Shown here: positions 24,261 through 35,332 of the stretch, in pieces
Layout of the letters: each line of letters begins with the position of its first letter
Numbering within the stretch: position 1 is the first letter of the stretch
Source of the DNA: Siniperca chuatsi
Taxonomy: Eukaryota; Chordata; Actinopteri; Centrarchiformes; Sinipercidae
Direction: 5' to 3'
Length of the DNA: 64,000 bases
Assembly (NCBI RefSeq): GCF_020085105.1
Contig: NC_058055.1
Coordinates: 7,390,822 to 7,454,821, forward strand
The notes under the pieces: model-generated
The model's database searches: none
The model's input: the letters and a program-made list of their open reading frames with translations, nothing else
What the model was told of the DNA's origin: nothing
Translations under genes and position numbers: made by a program

Positions 24261-25710
24261 AAATGACGGGAAAAAAATACCTGTTCGTTTCCGGCGAAGT
24301 TCTTCCAAAATAAAATATAACCAAACAATGTTTCCATAGCCTGTATTAGCATTTACAGGTAGTCTATCAAGCTAGACTTGACAGGATACATTACTTCCGG
24401 CTATGGCCTTCAAAATAAAACTATTTGACATTTTAAGAAATACAAAATGCCAGTAGAAATAAGAAGTATATTGCAGGAAAAAGGGGACTGGAAATATAAT
24501 TTCCCACAAAGTCCATTTCACAATATGTACAGCTACATGATCCTGCTTTATACAGCAGCCACAGGTTGAAACTAGTTTTCAATTAAGCATAAATTATATA
24601 TAACCTAACATATAACCTAACAAGAAACCTAACATATACTGTGTCTTACTGTTCCTAGACTTTATTGAATGCTATTATTGAGTCCCCTTATCAAATGTAT
24701 ATTTATCTTACAAATGCAGATAAGTAGGAGCAGACAAGTCGGATGATTTTTTAAACTTTGACACATTTTAATTATGCAAAACTGATAATATTTAGCATAT
24801 TAGTTAAACGACTAATTAGATTCCAGAGAACACATCTACTTTCTTGAAAATGTTTTACCTAAAAGGTGTGGCACAGTATTACCTATTAACTCCATGAAGG
24901 GTTCTCGCCTAAGGTGCACTTTGTTACAGCTATACAAACACTGAGAGTCACTCAGACTATCAGATCATACGCAGTAAAAGTGCACAGGTTGCTATCATTT
25001 GAATTTCAAACACCATTAACAGAACAAGTAAAAGTTCAGGGTTTGGCAGGCTTCATTTGTACAACAGTACTACCTCTCATAAGATAATAAATGAGAATTT
25101 TACTTAACCATGAATTCTTTCAAATCATCAAATGAAAAGGTTTTTGCTTTCTACTAAAGGTGCAGCTGCAGGGAAAAATGCTCAAAACAGGGCAAGGACA
25201 AGGAAAGATATCATTTCCCTCTACTGTCCGACAGTGAATGCCCTTTTCTCTCATTGGGTGGCAGGCTAGGTGTTCAGATTTATACCAGTGAAGTTAGTTG
25301 ACACTGTGGTTAAGTATTCTCTGGGATTCTGTTTCACATTCAAGAGTGTGAAAAAAAAAAAAAAGTGTTCACAACAAATGGATTACAATTAATTTAATTT
25401 ACAAACCTGACATTTTTCCTCCATATATTTCCAGAGTTCATGTCAACACCAAAAAGATTGTCATGTAAGTAAAAACGCTTTGATACAAAACAAAATATAA
25501 TTAGCCTATATAAGCCTAAATAGTAAAAACGCCTCACAACTGTCACATTTTCACTTGTAACTTTAACACTGTCCATCTAAACAGATGGACGGCTTCATGT
25601 TAGAAGCAGCTGCAACAGTTATTTTGTACGTTCAGGTGACTGTTGACATTTCCTCTTACTGATCAAACTCCGTCACTTTGTCTACAACTCCTTAAATCAG
25701 CGAGCTCATA
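24261..25710. other. Intergenic stretch and taf1d 3' UTR
   Basis: AT-rich, with no coding exon. A short repeat of ATAACCTAACAT words lies at 24598-24640. The taf1d 3' UTR must lie directly below 25711. A TTTATT at about 24660 (AATAAA on the minus strand) is one possible polyadenylation signal. Confidence 0.4.
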
Positions 25711-28700
25711 CTAATAGTCTGTAAGGAAGTCCTCACTAGGATTATGAAGTCTCCGCTTGACCTTTACGTGCTTGTTTTTCATGATTCTGTCTGAAGACGA
25801 CAGTTCAGATTTTGAGAGAGAAGTCTCTGATAACTTAGGGCTGCTGGATATGATATTGGGGACAGCCGATTGCTTACTTCTTTCCCTCTTTTCCTTCTTT
25901 TTGTTTTCTTGGGGCTCTAACTCAGCAGACTCAGTCAACGATTTCCCCTCAAGCAAAACATTATCAGTGGATTTCATTTTTTTCTTCTTTTTCTTCTCTC
26001 TCATACCATTTAATGCCTGATTTCCAGGTGTCTCTGAAGATGGTGGAGCATGTTCGACCATGTTCAGTATTTCCATCGCTTGGTCAGAAGTACTGCCATC
26101 ATGAGATAAGTCAACACTGCGACCACGTTTGCCCTTCGCAACCAAAGGAAGGGTCAACTCTTTGCCTTTTGTCCTTGGTGGACTCTCTTGCACCACATGG
26201 CATGGCTCATCCTTACACTTCTTCTTCTTCTTCTTCTTCATCAACACCACAGCCTCATCAGTTGGAGAATGTCCCGCATCTGCTGCACTTTTCAATCTTT
26301 CCACGGGGGTCACCAACTCACTTTCATTTCCCATACGTTTCTTTTTCCTTTTCCTTTTCACCCCCGTGTCAGTGGTTTCAGGCAAAGCACTCTGACATGT
26401 TCTGTTTGGTTCCTCAAAATCCTGCCCGTGATCTGTTTCCACACTGTCCTGCGCTACAGACATCTTCCTCTTCCTCTTCTTTTTCTTTTTGCTGACCCCA
26501 TCATTAGATTCCTCCATGTTTCCAGTGATTTCTGCAGATTCAGTCTCAAAATCACCAGCGCTGACACCAGGTTTTCCTGCACCCCAGACATGAGCATCCA
26601 CAGACTGTGAAGTGAAGTTTTGTTCCCCGTGAGTCTGAGCAACGTTTTCCTCTGCATCAGCAACGAGGAAGGATGAAGTCCTCTTCTTTTCCTTTTCCCG
26701 CACAGACACAGAATCATCGCTTTGTGCCACATTGTCTTCGGAGATATCCCTGCTAGATATTCCACTCATCTTCTTTTTCTTCTTCTTCTTCTTCTTCTTC
26801 TTCCTCTTAGTCACTAGTTCAGCACTTTGGTCTTCAAGGCCCTCCTTTGTTTTCCGGGTATTATCTACATTTTCAACCTTTTCATTTTCATCAGGAGTGT
26901 GAGCGATATCTACCCCCTCAGAGATTTTCTTCTTCTTCTTCTTTTTCAGTGACATCCCTGTACTTTTAGCCAAGGTTACAGTATCATTAGAAAAGCTCAC
27001 ACCCTCTTCTCCATCTCGAGTAGCCTCATTAAAGGATGACTGTTGCTTCCTTTTGTGCTTTTTTCTTTTGACATAACTGGATTCAAATGTTTCTTGAGAA
27101 GCTGCAGTGTTTTCTAAACAATTTCCTGACTCCTCTAACTGTCCTGTTGACATTGGCGGCAAACTTAAAGTCCTATTCGATGCTTCCTCTTCTTCACATT
27201 CCTCTGTAATTACAATCCTCTCTTCTTTTTTCCTCTTCTTCTTTTTCTTCTGTATCTCAGCATCATCAATAGGAGGTTCGGCAACTGCGCTGGGCTGTAA
27301 CTGCTCATCATCCTCAACATTTCTTTTCTTCTTCTTCTTCTTCTTCTTCTCCTTGCCGCCATTCTCCACGTTACAACTCACTGAAAACACAGAATCCTCC
27401 ATTCTCACAACGGATTCTGAGTTTCCCTCCACTTCTTGTCTGACATTTTCTGCTGCTGACTTATTCTTTTTTCTCTTCTTTTTCTGTTGTTTTGAATCAG
27501 GGATGTCTCTCTCCCTCGGTCTCAGTATGTTATCGTCATGTGACGAGTTCTCCATCCAATTGTTTCCATTATATTCCAGCTCGTCACTAGTCTGGGATGC
27601 CAGAGGCTTTTCCATATTGTCCTCAGACAGGCTGGGAGTCTCTTCTACCTTCCCATTCACAGATGTTGCAGCATGCAGACCCTCAGGCTCTTCCTGACTC
27701 TGGCCCTTTTCTTCTTCTACACTTTCATCATCTCCTTTGTCTTTTTTCTTCTTTTTCCTCTTCCTTACCCTGGTTTCACTGCATACCCTATCAGTATTAG
27801 TGTCACTTATAAGGTCTGGGAGACTGTGGAAGAGATTTTGGCTTTCAGGCTCCTCCTCTGCCTGTCCTGTCTGGGATAGATCGTCTGGGAGGAAAACATC
27901 AGTTTGAGGCTCTGTTACAGTTGTGGATGCTTCTCTGCCTTTCTGTGTGTCTTGCCTTGGACTTCTCTGTAGCTTATGCGGCTCACAAACTGTAGCATCT
28001 CTGTCGTTACACAACTCTTCCTCCCTTGCTTTTTGCTGAAACAGATTCTTCGTTTTCTGTCGGGTAAGACGTCCGTTTGTCTTTGGTGCTTGGGCCAGAA
28101 AGTTTCCGTCGCTTGTTAAGCGTTCATCATTCCTCTCCCTCTCAACCAGAACTCTACAAGGTGACTCTCCATCATCAGAGTTTTCTGTATCCGAAGACGA
28201 CACTGTAACCCTCGATATTGATGCCTTAGCTGGTATTTTATGTAACGTCGTCTTCCACTGTCTCCTACATGAGGTCTCTTGTCTGGCATTACCAGCTTTC
28301 CTCCCCCTCTGTTGTTTTAACTGGTTGCACCAGGTTTGTCGGCTCTTTGCTTTTGATGGTACCACAAACCGTTTCTTTTCCTGTACGATGACACACAGAT
28401 TACAGCCAAGTTCACAAAAAGTGCTATGAGATGCAAGATTCCTTGTTTTAACAGCCTGCTTACCACCACTTTGATGTCCTCATCTTCTTCTCTATCTTCT
28501 CTATAACAGAATAGATGTGTTTTATTACCAATCAATCAACCAGACTTGATTTGTGCAGCACCTGTCATACAGGTTAGTGCGATTCAAAGTGCTTTCTCAA
28601 AAATTGTACTTAAAAATGGAAGATTGGGGATTAGTCTATGGTTACTGGGCGTTGATGGATCGAAGCTACTTTTTCTTCTACAATATTCCTTGAAATGAAC

Positions 28701-29522
28701 TTACTCTGACAACGGAGATATGGAATCCCCATCTATGTCAACTGTTGGTAAAGATGACTCCAGATGATCTCCTCTTTGATTGTCCTGCCACAGCTCTGTG
28801 ACACATTTAAAAAAGCCTCCCATCGCAAAATGCTGTAAAAAGTTGAGACTTTAGCACTAAATAACATTGGCAAGCATTTGTTAATGTTATACAACAACAG
28901 CCAGCAAAAAAAAAACGTGTATTTAAGTATTGGTTGTCCTTACATGAAGGCTTGTGTTCTGCTGGACAGCTAACAGCGTGCTTCTAGGCTTCCACTTCCT
29001 CCCTGAGAGGAAAGGGAAACTGTATTTTGGCAGTCTGTATTTCTTCCTTCTCCTCTTTTTGTCAGTTTTGGATTCTCCACAGGAAGCGGACGATGAAGTG
29101 TCATCTTCACCTTCTTCTAGAACTCTGGGAGATATGGGGTCTGACCTCGAGCTGTAGCGTGGTCTTGCTGATCTCACAGCCTCAGGTACTGGCTTCTGAG
29201 TTATGAACAGGCTGTCTCCTGAATCACTGCAGAGAGACATTTATACATTTAGAAAGTCAAACTGGAGCGTTTTCAGGCTGCTGTTATAGGAGAAGCTCTA
29301 TCATAACTGTGATACTTGTGTGGGACATCCTTACCTTTCAGCGGGTTCATTAGATACTGTATCCTGTCTGCTCTGTCCTGCAGAAGACTCAAGATACCGC
29401 GATATTTTCTCCACATAGTCTGGAGGGGATGTTTCCAGGACAACGTGGAATGACTCCGCTGATATAACTTCAGAAATGGCATCGGATCGAGTCAAAGTTA
29501 GAGAATCGTGCACTCCTGTCAT
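25711..29522 (-). CDS. taf1d: TAF1D homologue (RNA polymerase I SL1 subunit D) with lysine-block tail
   Basis: Exons in transcript order: 29522-29335, 29226-28944, 28832-28705, 28500-28464, 28380-25711. All are GT-AG and in phase, 3306 nt in total, predicting 1101 aa. The first 212 residues follow human TAF1D in order: a basic KKRRRKKYRLPKYSFPFL block (human has basic residues, then GSGFPFL), then GGFFKCVTELW (human GFFNYIEKL), then DIDGDSISPLSEEDREEDED (human DDDGSISPIEESTAEDEDAT). TAF1D is part of SL1/TIF-IB, which recruits RNA polymerase I to rDNA in the nucleolus. Residues 213-1101 come from one exon and have no counterpart in the roughly 280-aa human protein: about a dozen poly-Lys/Arg blocks separated by Ser/Glu/Asp-rich linkers of 40-70 residues. 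This resembles the alternating acidic/basic design of nucleolar proteins such as treacle or NOLC1. The gene is head-to-head with c11orf54, as in human. The identity rests on the N-terminal matches and on synteny. Confidence 0.82.
28524..28606. repeat. Dispersed fish repeat fragment in taf1d intron 3
   Basis: AATCAATCAACCAGACTTGA, TTTGTGCAGCACCTGTCATA and CAGGTTAGTGCGATTCAAAG match the 3' end of a retroposon-like repeat common in fish (usual form: AATCAATCAGACTTTATTTG). Only this fragment is present. Confidence 0.55.
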
Positions 29523-30563
29523 TGTGTAACGTTAGCTAGCGTTAGAAATAGTGATTAGTGATACGAGATTAGATCTGCTTGATGCCTCCAACGAAAAGAT
29601 GCTCGAAATGTGTTAGTTGTATCCGATTACAGGTCCGCTCTAGATGCATAATGATGACTGATCAACTAAACATCTCGCTAACATCGCATAATGACGTGTA
29701 GCTGCACCAAAACAAATGGAAAAGAGAGTAGGATCTACACATGTGGTTCTGGGTCAAACAGGAAGTATCTGAACGTCACCGACGTGACGAATAATCATCT
29801 GACCAATCACCAAAGAGGACCTCAAGTCACTAAGTGAAACAAGAGGTTTCACTCTTTCTACTTCCGTTTTCGACTGTTCTTCCATCAGTATTTTCACATA
29901 AATTGCTGATGAAGACCGTGAGCTGGAGTTGAAAGCTCCAGAATACGCTTGTAAATTGACCTTGAGTTAGTTTTCTTTTCTCCTAACAAACATTGGAATC
30001 ATGTTTCATTATTAAACTAAATATTTTAGTATTAACAAAAAATACCCAGTCCATGTATGCAGATAACCCAGCAGGTGAATATTGTGGAAATTGAAACAAT
30101 TGTTTAAATAAACTGAAATAATTGGATTGTCTATACAAATAGATATAAATATAGCCTATAAGATATGTACATGGTGTTTATATTGGTCATTTAATTTGAT
30201 ATGAATATAATTCGCTCCCCTCCCATACTACACTACACATTATTTTCACATTTATTTATTATTTATATAGAGTTTAACCATCAACCCAACAACTCAAAAC
30301 ATTTTTAAAGTTTCTAAGTATGCCTACTTTACTTCCTAAAAACTTATTTTGTTTGAATATTACCCCAAAACAAAATACGTTTATTTACATTTATGCAGTT
30401 ATACTAATAAACTTCCTGCAGAGGCGAGGAAACACTGTGTGGGATGGAAACTATCTTGTTAGTATTTACTCTTTGGTTGTACTTCAACCATACATCACTG
30501 TTTTAACAATCGACTTTTCCTGCACCACTGACAGTCTGCTGGTTCATTTGCCTTCAAGTACAG
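29523..30563. promoter_or_regulatory. Bidirectional promoter region of taf1d and c11orf54
   Basis: Lies between the two divergent start codons. Around 29755-29875 are a GGAAGT ETS-like word, the symmetrical CGTCACCGACGTGACG (CRE-like, arms CGTCAC/GTGACG), a GACCAATCA CCAAT box and a CTTCCG ETS site. No TATA box precedes either gene. The first exon of c11orf54 is probably non-coding and in this stretch, since an acceptor (TACAG) sits 2 nt before its ATG. The right part (30000-30560) is AT-rich and looks like intron. Confidence 0.6.
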
Positions 30564-30565
30564 TT

Positions 30566-33500
30566 ATGGCAGATATCAGCAGAACTGAAAAGCTTCAGCT
30601 GCACGCCCCAGATTTAGAGGAACTGCGTGGTGGTAAGGACTTACAGGCAAAGTGGCACAGGCATGTTTATGAGGTAATGATAATAATAACAAAATAATGA
30701 TGAAGACATTATTGCTGGTTGCAGTATTACAAGCAGGACTGGAGGACAACTTTGCTGAAGTTCAGGTGAGTGTTGTGGAGTGCCCAGATCTCACCAAAGA
30801 GCCCTTCCAGTTTCCTGTCAAAGGTAAGAGCCTGTCGAGTACAGCTCATGCATATTCACAGTATGTAAAAACTATACATCTAGATGTCGGAACCTCATTA
30901 GAAGTGTGAAAATCTAATCGCTCATGCATGCCCTACATGTGTATTTAGTCAATTCATGCACGATGTGACACTTTGTTAACCCTTACGGCTAAAAACTGCG
31001 TTTTTGTACTACTTCCATTTATCAGCCTCTCAAAGTGTCTCATTAGCTTCAAATATGGATGTATTGCATACTGTGAAATGAAGATCTATTTGATGTTGCA
31101 TAAAGTTCTATGATGGATTATATATACATGTAGAATTTAGTTTTGCCTAGAAAAAAATGGGACAAAATGAATTGTAACAAAGGCATCAAAAACATTGGGA
31201 CATATTACAGAAATATCAACTGATCTTTATCATTAATTAGTGAAATCTGTGAGGTTTTTGGTGAAACTGACAGGAACTGTGGGCTTACAACAACTCCATA
31301 AAGTAAAAAAAAAAAAAAAAACAAGCTTCAGTGAACTTTTTACATCCTCTTCCGCCATTAAGTAGAATGGAACACAACCTAGCCTTAATTCATATGTCGA
31401 TTGGATTGCCATAATAACACACAAGGGGGGGTTACAAGCAAGTATGATAGCCCATTTTGCTTATAAGGACAGTGAGATAGGCCAATCGGTTCGTGGGACT
31501 GATATGGGACATGGATTTGAAGTGTAGTTGAACTTTCTTTACAGATTGAAACCCTGATTTGGCAAACAATATATACATTTGCATGTGCGGAACACTGGAG
31601 ACCTACCTGATTTGTGTCAACTCTGTCCTCATACTGTAGGCTTGTGTGGAAATCCTCGCATCACTGATGTCGGTGGTGTGCCGTACCTCGTCCCCTTGGT
31701 TCAGAAACACAAGGTAGTTTTTATGAAAATATTGCATGGCGATACTGAGCAATGACCTGTAGTGAATGGGATTATTATAATGTTGTCTCTCCTCCTCCCA
31801 GGAATACAACATGAACACCATCTCAAAGGAGCTGGAGCTGCCAGGAGCCTTCATCCTCGGGGCCGCAGGTGCTCCCTCCAGAATTGTTGGAATGAATGCA
31901 GAGGTGAATCATTTTTACCCCTATCACACCACAGATCCTGACTAAAATATCTTCACTTAAGGCACTTTTGAGCTGCTTATGTTTTGCTTTCTGAAGGGTG
32001 CAGCTCTCCAGTCCTTTCCCCTGGAGTGGATGCCCCAGATATCACCTTGAAAGCCCCCATAGCATGCAAAACAAAGATTTGTTAAAGCAGTGGCCAAAAT
32101 AATCAAAACTGGTACCAGTAATGTCTTATGTCAGATAGTTTCATTTTCATTTACCTCTTTTTACCAGCATGTCTGACTACAGAGTAAATATTGGATTGAA
32201 AAAGACAAACTTTGGGTGATTGTGGGATTGCGTTCTGGAGTTTGGACTGAAAGCTGCTCATTGGGCAAGCAAGGTTGCTCTGCAATGAAGCAACTGACTT
32301 GATTCACTAGAGTCACTGGCTACGTTAAATGATGATGAAAAACAGAATGAAAAAAAGCCCCTTTCTGCCACACATCCTCCCTGTGAGTGAGATGCTGAAT
32401 CACTGATCCTCCTTGAGGAGAGTAAAAAGTGGATTTCCCTACAGTAAAGTATCGTGTTGTCATTATAAACTTGGAGAATAGTTTTAAAACACAGGAGTTG
32501 ATGGATCAAATATTTTCGTCCACAGCTGATGCCTCTGGTTCTCACTGAAGCGGAGGGAAGGCCTGCAGTGAACAGCAGCTACTTCTCCTCCATCAATCCA
32601 GCCAATGGCCAGTGTCTGCAAGAAAAATACAGTGACAAATTCTCTGACTGCAACTTTGGACTGCTGGGCAATCTGTACGCTTGTGAAGGGAAGTCTGGAA
32701 AGGTAATCAGTCTTATCTGATCAAACGAGATCTGCAGCTTTTTGCCTCTGAGAAAGAATGATGGATGGGTGCACTGGGGTTCTTTCAAAAATGCAGTGTC
32801 ATTTTTACTTTTGCTCTTGGCAGATAATGAACATCTCTGGTTATATATGAACTTAAACACAATTATCTGCAAGTTAATAACCACACTAAAGCTGTTGTGC
32901 GTGAACTTCAGCTCCATCTCGTGTGCTCCCAACATCTGAAAGGATAAACATTAAAGTGGTCATATTTTTAGCAGTTTCCAAGTACACCTAAATATGAAAT
33001 TAAAATAACGTTAGAGACCCTCCAGGCAGTCAATGGGCATAAAGTTGTTACTGTGATGTAGAGACAATGCACAGTTAAAACGTTACCTATGAAAGATAAA
33101 TTAGTGGGTGACAGATTTGCTGCATGTCCCCCCCCACCCACCCACACACATCTCTCTTCAGCTGTTCCTATCAAATAAAGGCAAAAAGCCCCCCCAGAAA
33201 TCTTTAAAAAACAAACAAAAGGAAAGTGACTGTTAAGCTGAGTTGTCATGCCCTCTTCCAGGTCATAGAGGTGCGGGCCAAGAAGAGAACAGGAGGCCAC
33301 AGTCTTGTGACGGCCTTGAGGAACACCCTTGAAGGTCACTACCCTGATAAAAGCCTGGCTCTGGGTGGCACGTTCATCATTCAGAAAGGGAAAGCTAAAA
33401 TCCACATCATGGTAAATATCGGACGTGGCAGAGAATGCATGATTACTGTCAGTGCATGCATTGATTTACTTCCTTGTGTCTGCTCATCGATAGCCAAGAG

Positions 33501-33923
33501 AGTTCTCGGTCTGCCCCCTCAACACCAATGATGAAGTCAACAACTGGCTCAAGCACTTTGAGGTCAGCGCCCCACTCATCTGCCAGTCAGTGCTGGTATC
33601 CAGAGACCCTGTAAGTAAAGCAAACACACTCTCATCTCAATGACACAGATGAGATAAGATGAGTTTATGGGTTTAGCACCTATCAGCAGTGCATTTGCAG
33701 AATAGGCTGCTTTGTAATGGTTCTGTTCATTTGTTTGCTGTGTATCCAGGGTTTGGACCTGCGCGTGGAGCACACCCACTGCTTCAGCCACCACGGAGAA
33801 GGTGGCCACTACTACATAGACACCACACCTGACCAGGTGGAGTACCTGGGCTACTTCGTGCCTGCAGAGTTTGTCTACCGCATCGACAGGCCCAAAGAGA
33901 CGCATGGAGTTGGACGAGACTGA
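30566..33923 (+). CDS. c11orf54: C11orf54 homologue, zinc-binding ester hydrolase (PTD012 family)
   Basis: Eight coding exons: 30566-30632, 30725-30823, 31640-31713, 31802-31903, 32526-32702, 33262-33411, 33494-33610, 33750-33923. They total 960 nt and encode 319 aa (human 315). All junctions are GT-AG and in phase. The match to human PTD012 is strong throughout, for example QVSVVECPDLTKEPF, VGGVPYLVPLV, LGGTFIIQKGKAKIHIM and EYLGYFVPAEFVYRID. The zinc site is the HxHx9H motif, EHTHCFSHHGEGGH (His270, His272, His282), in the last exon. The human protein is nuclear and has esterase activity on model substrates; its natural substrate is uncertain. The start Met lies 2 nt after a likely acceptor, so an upstream non-coding exon is expected. 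It is divergent from taf1d. Confidence 0.96.
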
Positions 33924-34039
33924 AACTAAAATTTTACAATGAAAATGATAACTTTGCATCATTTATGTGGATCTTTGCTCTTAAATCACATCTCTAAAAG
34001 GTCTACATTTCTTATAAACAAAATCACTACATTTCATGT

Positions 34040-34045
34040 AATAAA
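34040..34045 (+). terminator. Polyadenylation signal of c11orf54
   Basis: AATAAA 117 nt after the stop codon, the first canonical hexamer downstream of the gene. Confidence 0.6.
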
Positions 34046-35050
34046 AACAATATTGAATTTCTGCGAAGTGTTTTGTATTGTTTTGGCTGTTTGTTTACTA
34101 AATGCAGTAGTAACTAGTAACACGCATTACCCCTAAAAGAATAGTACATCTGAGACCTTGAAATACACCACTGGACTGAACTGGACTGAAACTCCATCAT
34201 GATAAAAAAATTGTGCAAGACAGACCAGACAGTTGCAGTAATGTCCATACACTGTTTACACAGAGAGAAAACAAGCACGATATTGTTAAAGGCCCTACAC
34301 ACCCGTGGTCCACACACACAGGTGTTTTCACTTATTTGCTTATAAGAGTGATACGATGATGAAATGTGATATGAGAGATGTCTCACACACGTATCTCTCA
34401 CAGTTGCATTTGTTGAGGTGTGATAGAGGTCTATTCAGCCAGAAGTGAGGCTACATTTTAATGACTGTGTAACTGTAGCCCTCATCCTGGTTTTAAAGCG
34501 AAACTCTCTAAAGAATTCACACATTTTTATTTATCATTCTGACTTCCAGTTCACTTTTGTTGAGAAAGCAGTATAAATCCAATCTCACACATTTGTTCCC
34601 CAATGATGAGTGGTTGCCAATTCCTCCAAAAATTCATTTTAGTTTTCTCACTCTGCTGCCCTAATTCTTATTCATATTCATATTCATATTCATGCACTGT
34701 ATACGTGCATGGAAAATGTATTATTAGAATAATATAGTTGAAGGATTGCTGCAGTTTTTTTTAACTTTATATATAGTCACTGACAACAACAGAGGCCAAG
34801 AAGATGCCTGTACATAAAAACATAAAAAAGCACATTGTAATCATCATACTGTTGGTGGTTTTAATAAGTAAATAAGTAATAATAAAGGTTTTTAATTTGT
34901 CTATTTAGATTTGTTAGGATAGTACATTGCCAATATAATAATCAAATCAATTAAATACATTTCTTTTTGAATGTTTTTATTAAATTGTAGAAACCGCATT
35001 ATATTACAAAATCATTTGACTTAAAATAATGTAATTCTCTAGGGTTGTCC
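34046..35050. other. Intergenic stretch between c11orf54 and akap10
   Basis: AT-rich, with no coding exon. A short (ATTCAT)n tandem repeat lies at about 34669-34693. Confidence 0.5.
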
Positions 35051-35332
35051 ATATGGAAACACTGCTCTCTTCTGACCGGAGCAGGTAACACATCATTTCC
35101 CACAATGCTGCTGCCGCACCAGCCCGGAAGTAAGACGTTTATTGACAATATGGCCGCGGAACTGGGTTTGGATTTGGAGAAATTTGTAATTTGACAGCGC
35201 ACACCGGGGCTGCGATAATAACACATTTCCACCTCGGGAGTGTACAGAACAGATGCATTTGAATGAAGGGACCCGCGAATCCACGGGATGGTGTCAGTGA
35301 GCTGAGGAAACGTTCAGAGTGTGAAACCCGTC
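35051..35332 (+). promoter_or_regulatory. Promoter/5' UTR of akap10
   Basis: Contains CATTTCCCACAATGCTGCTG (35094-35113, similar to the ZNF143/THAP11 site), CCCGGAAGTAAG (ETS) and GACAATATGGCCGCGG (YY1-like) within about 70 bp. This is a typical TATA-less housekeeping promoter layout. CpG density rises from about 35110. An in-frame TGA at 35303-35305 fixes the downstream ATG at 35333 as the start. Confidence 0.65.

Noticed and set aside
27107-27697. 196-codon Ser/Phe-rich plus-strand ORF
   Set aside because: Antisense of the lysine blocks of taf1d; the Phe/Ser runs are just TTC repeats read on the other strand.
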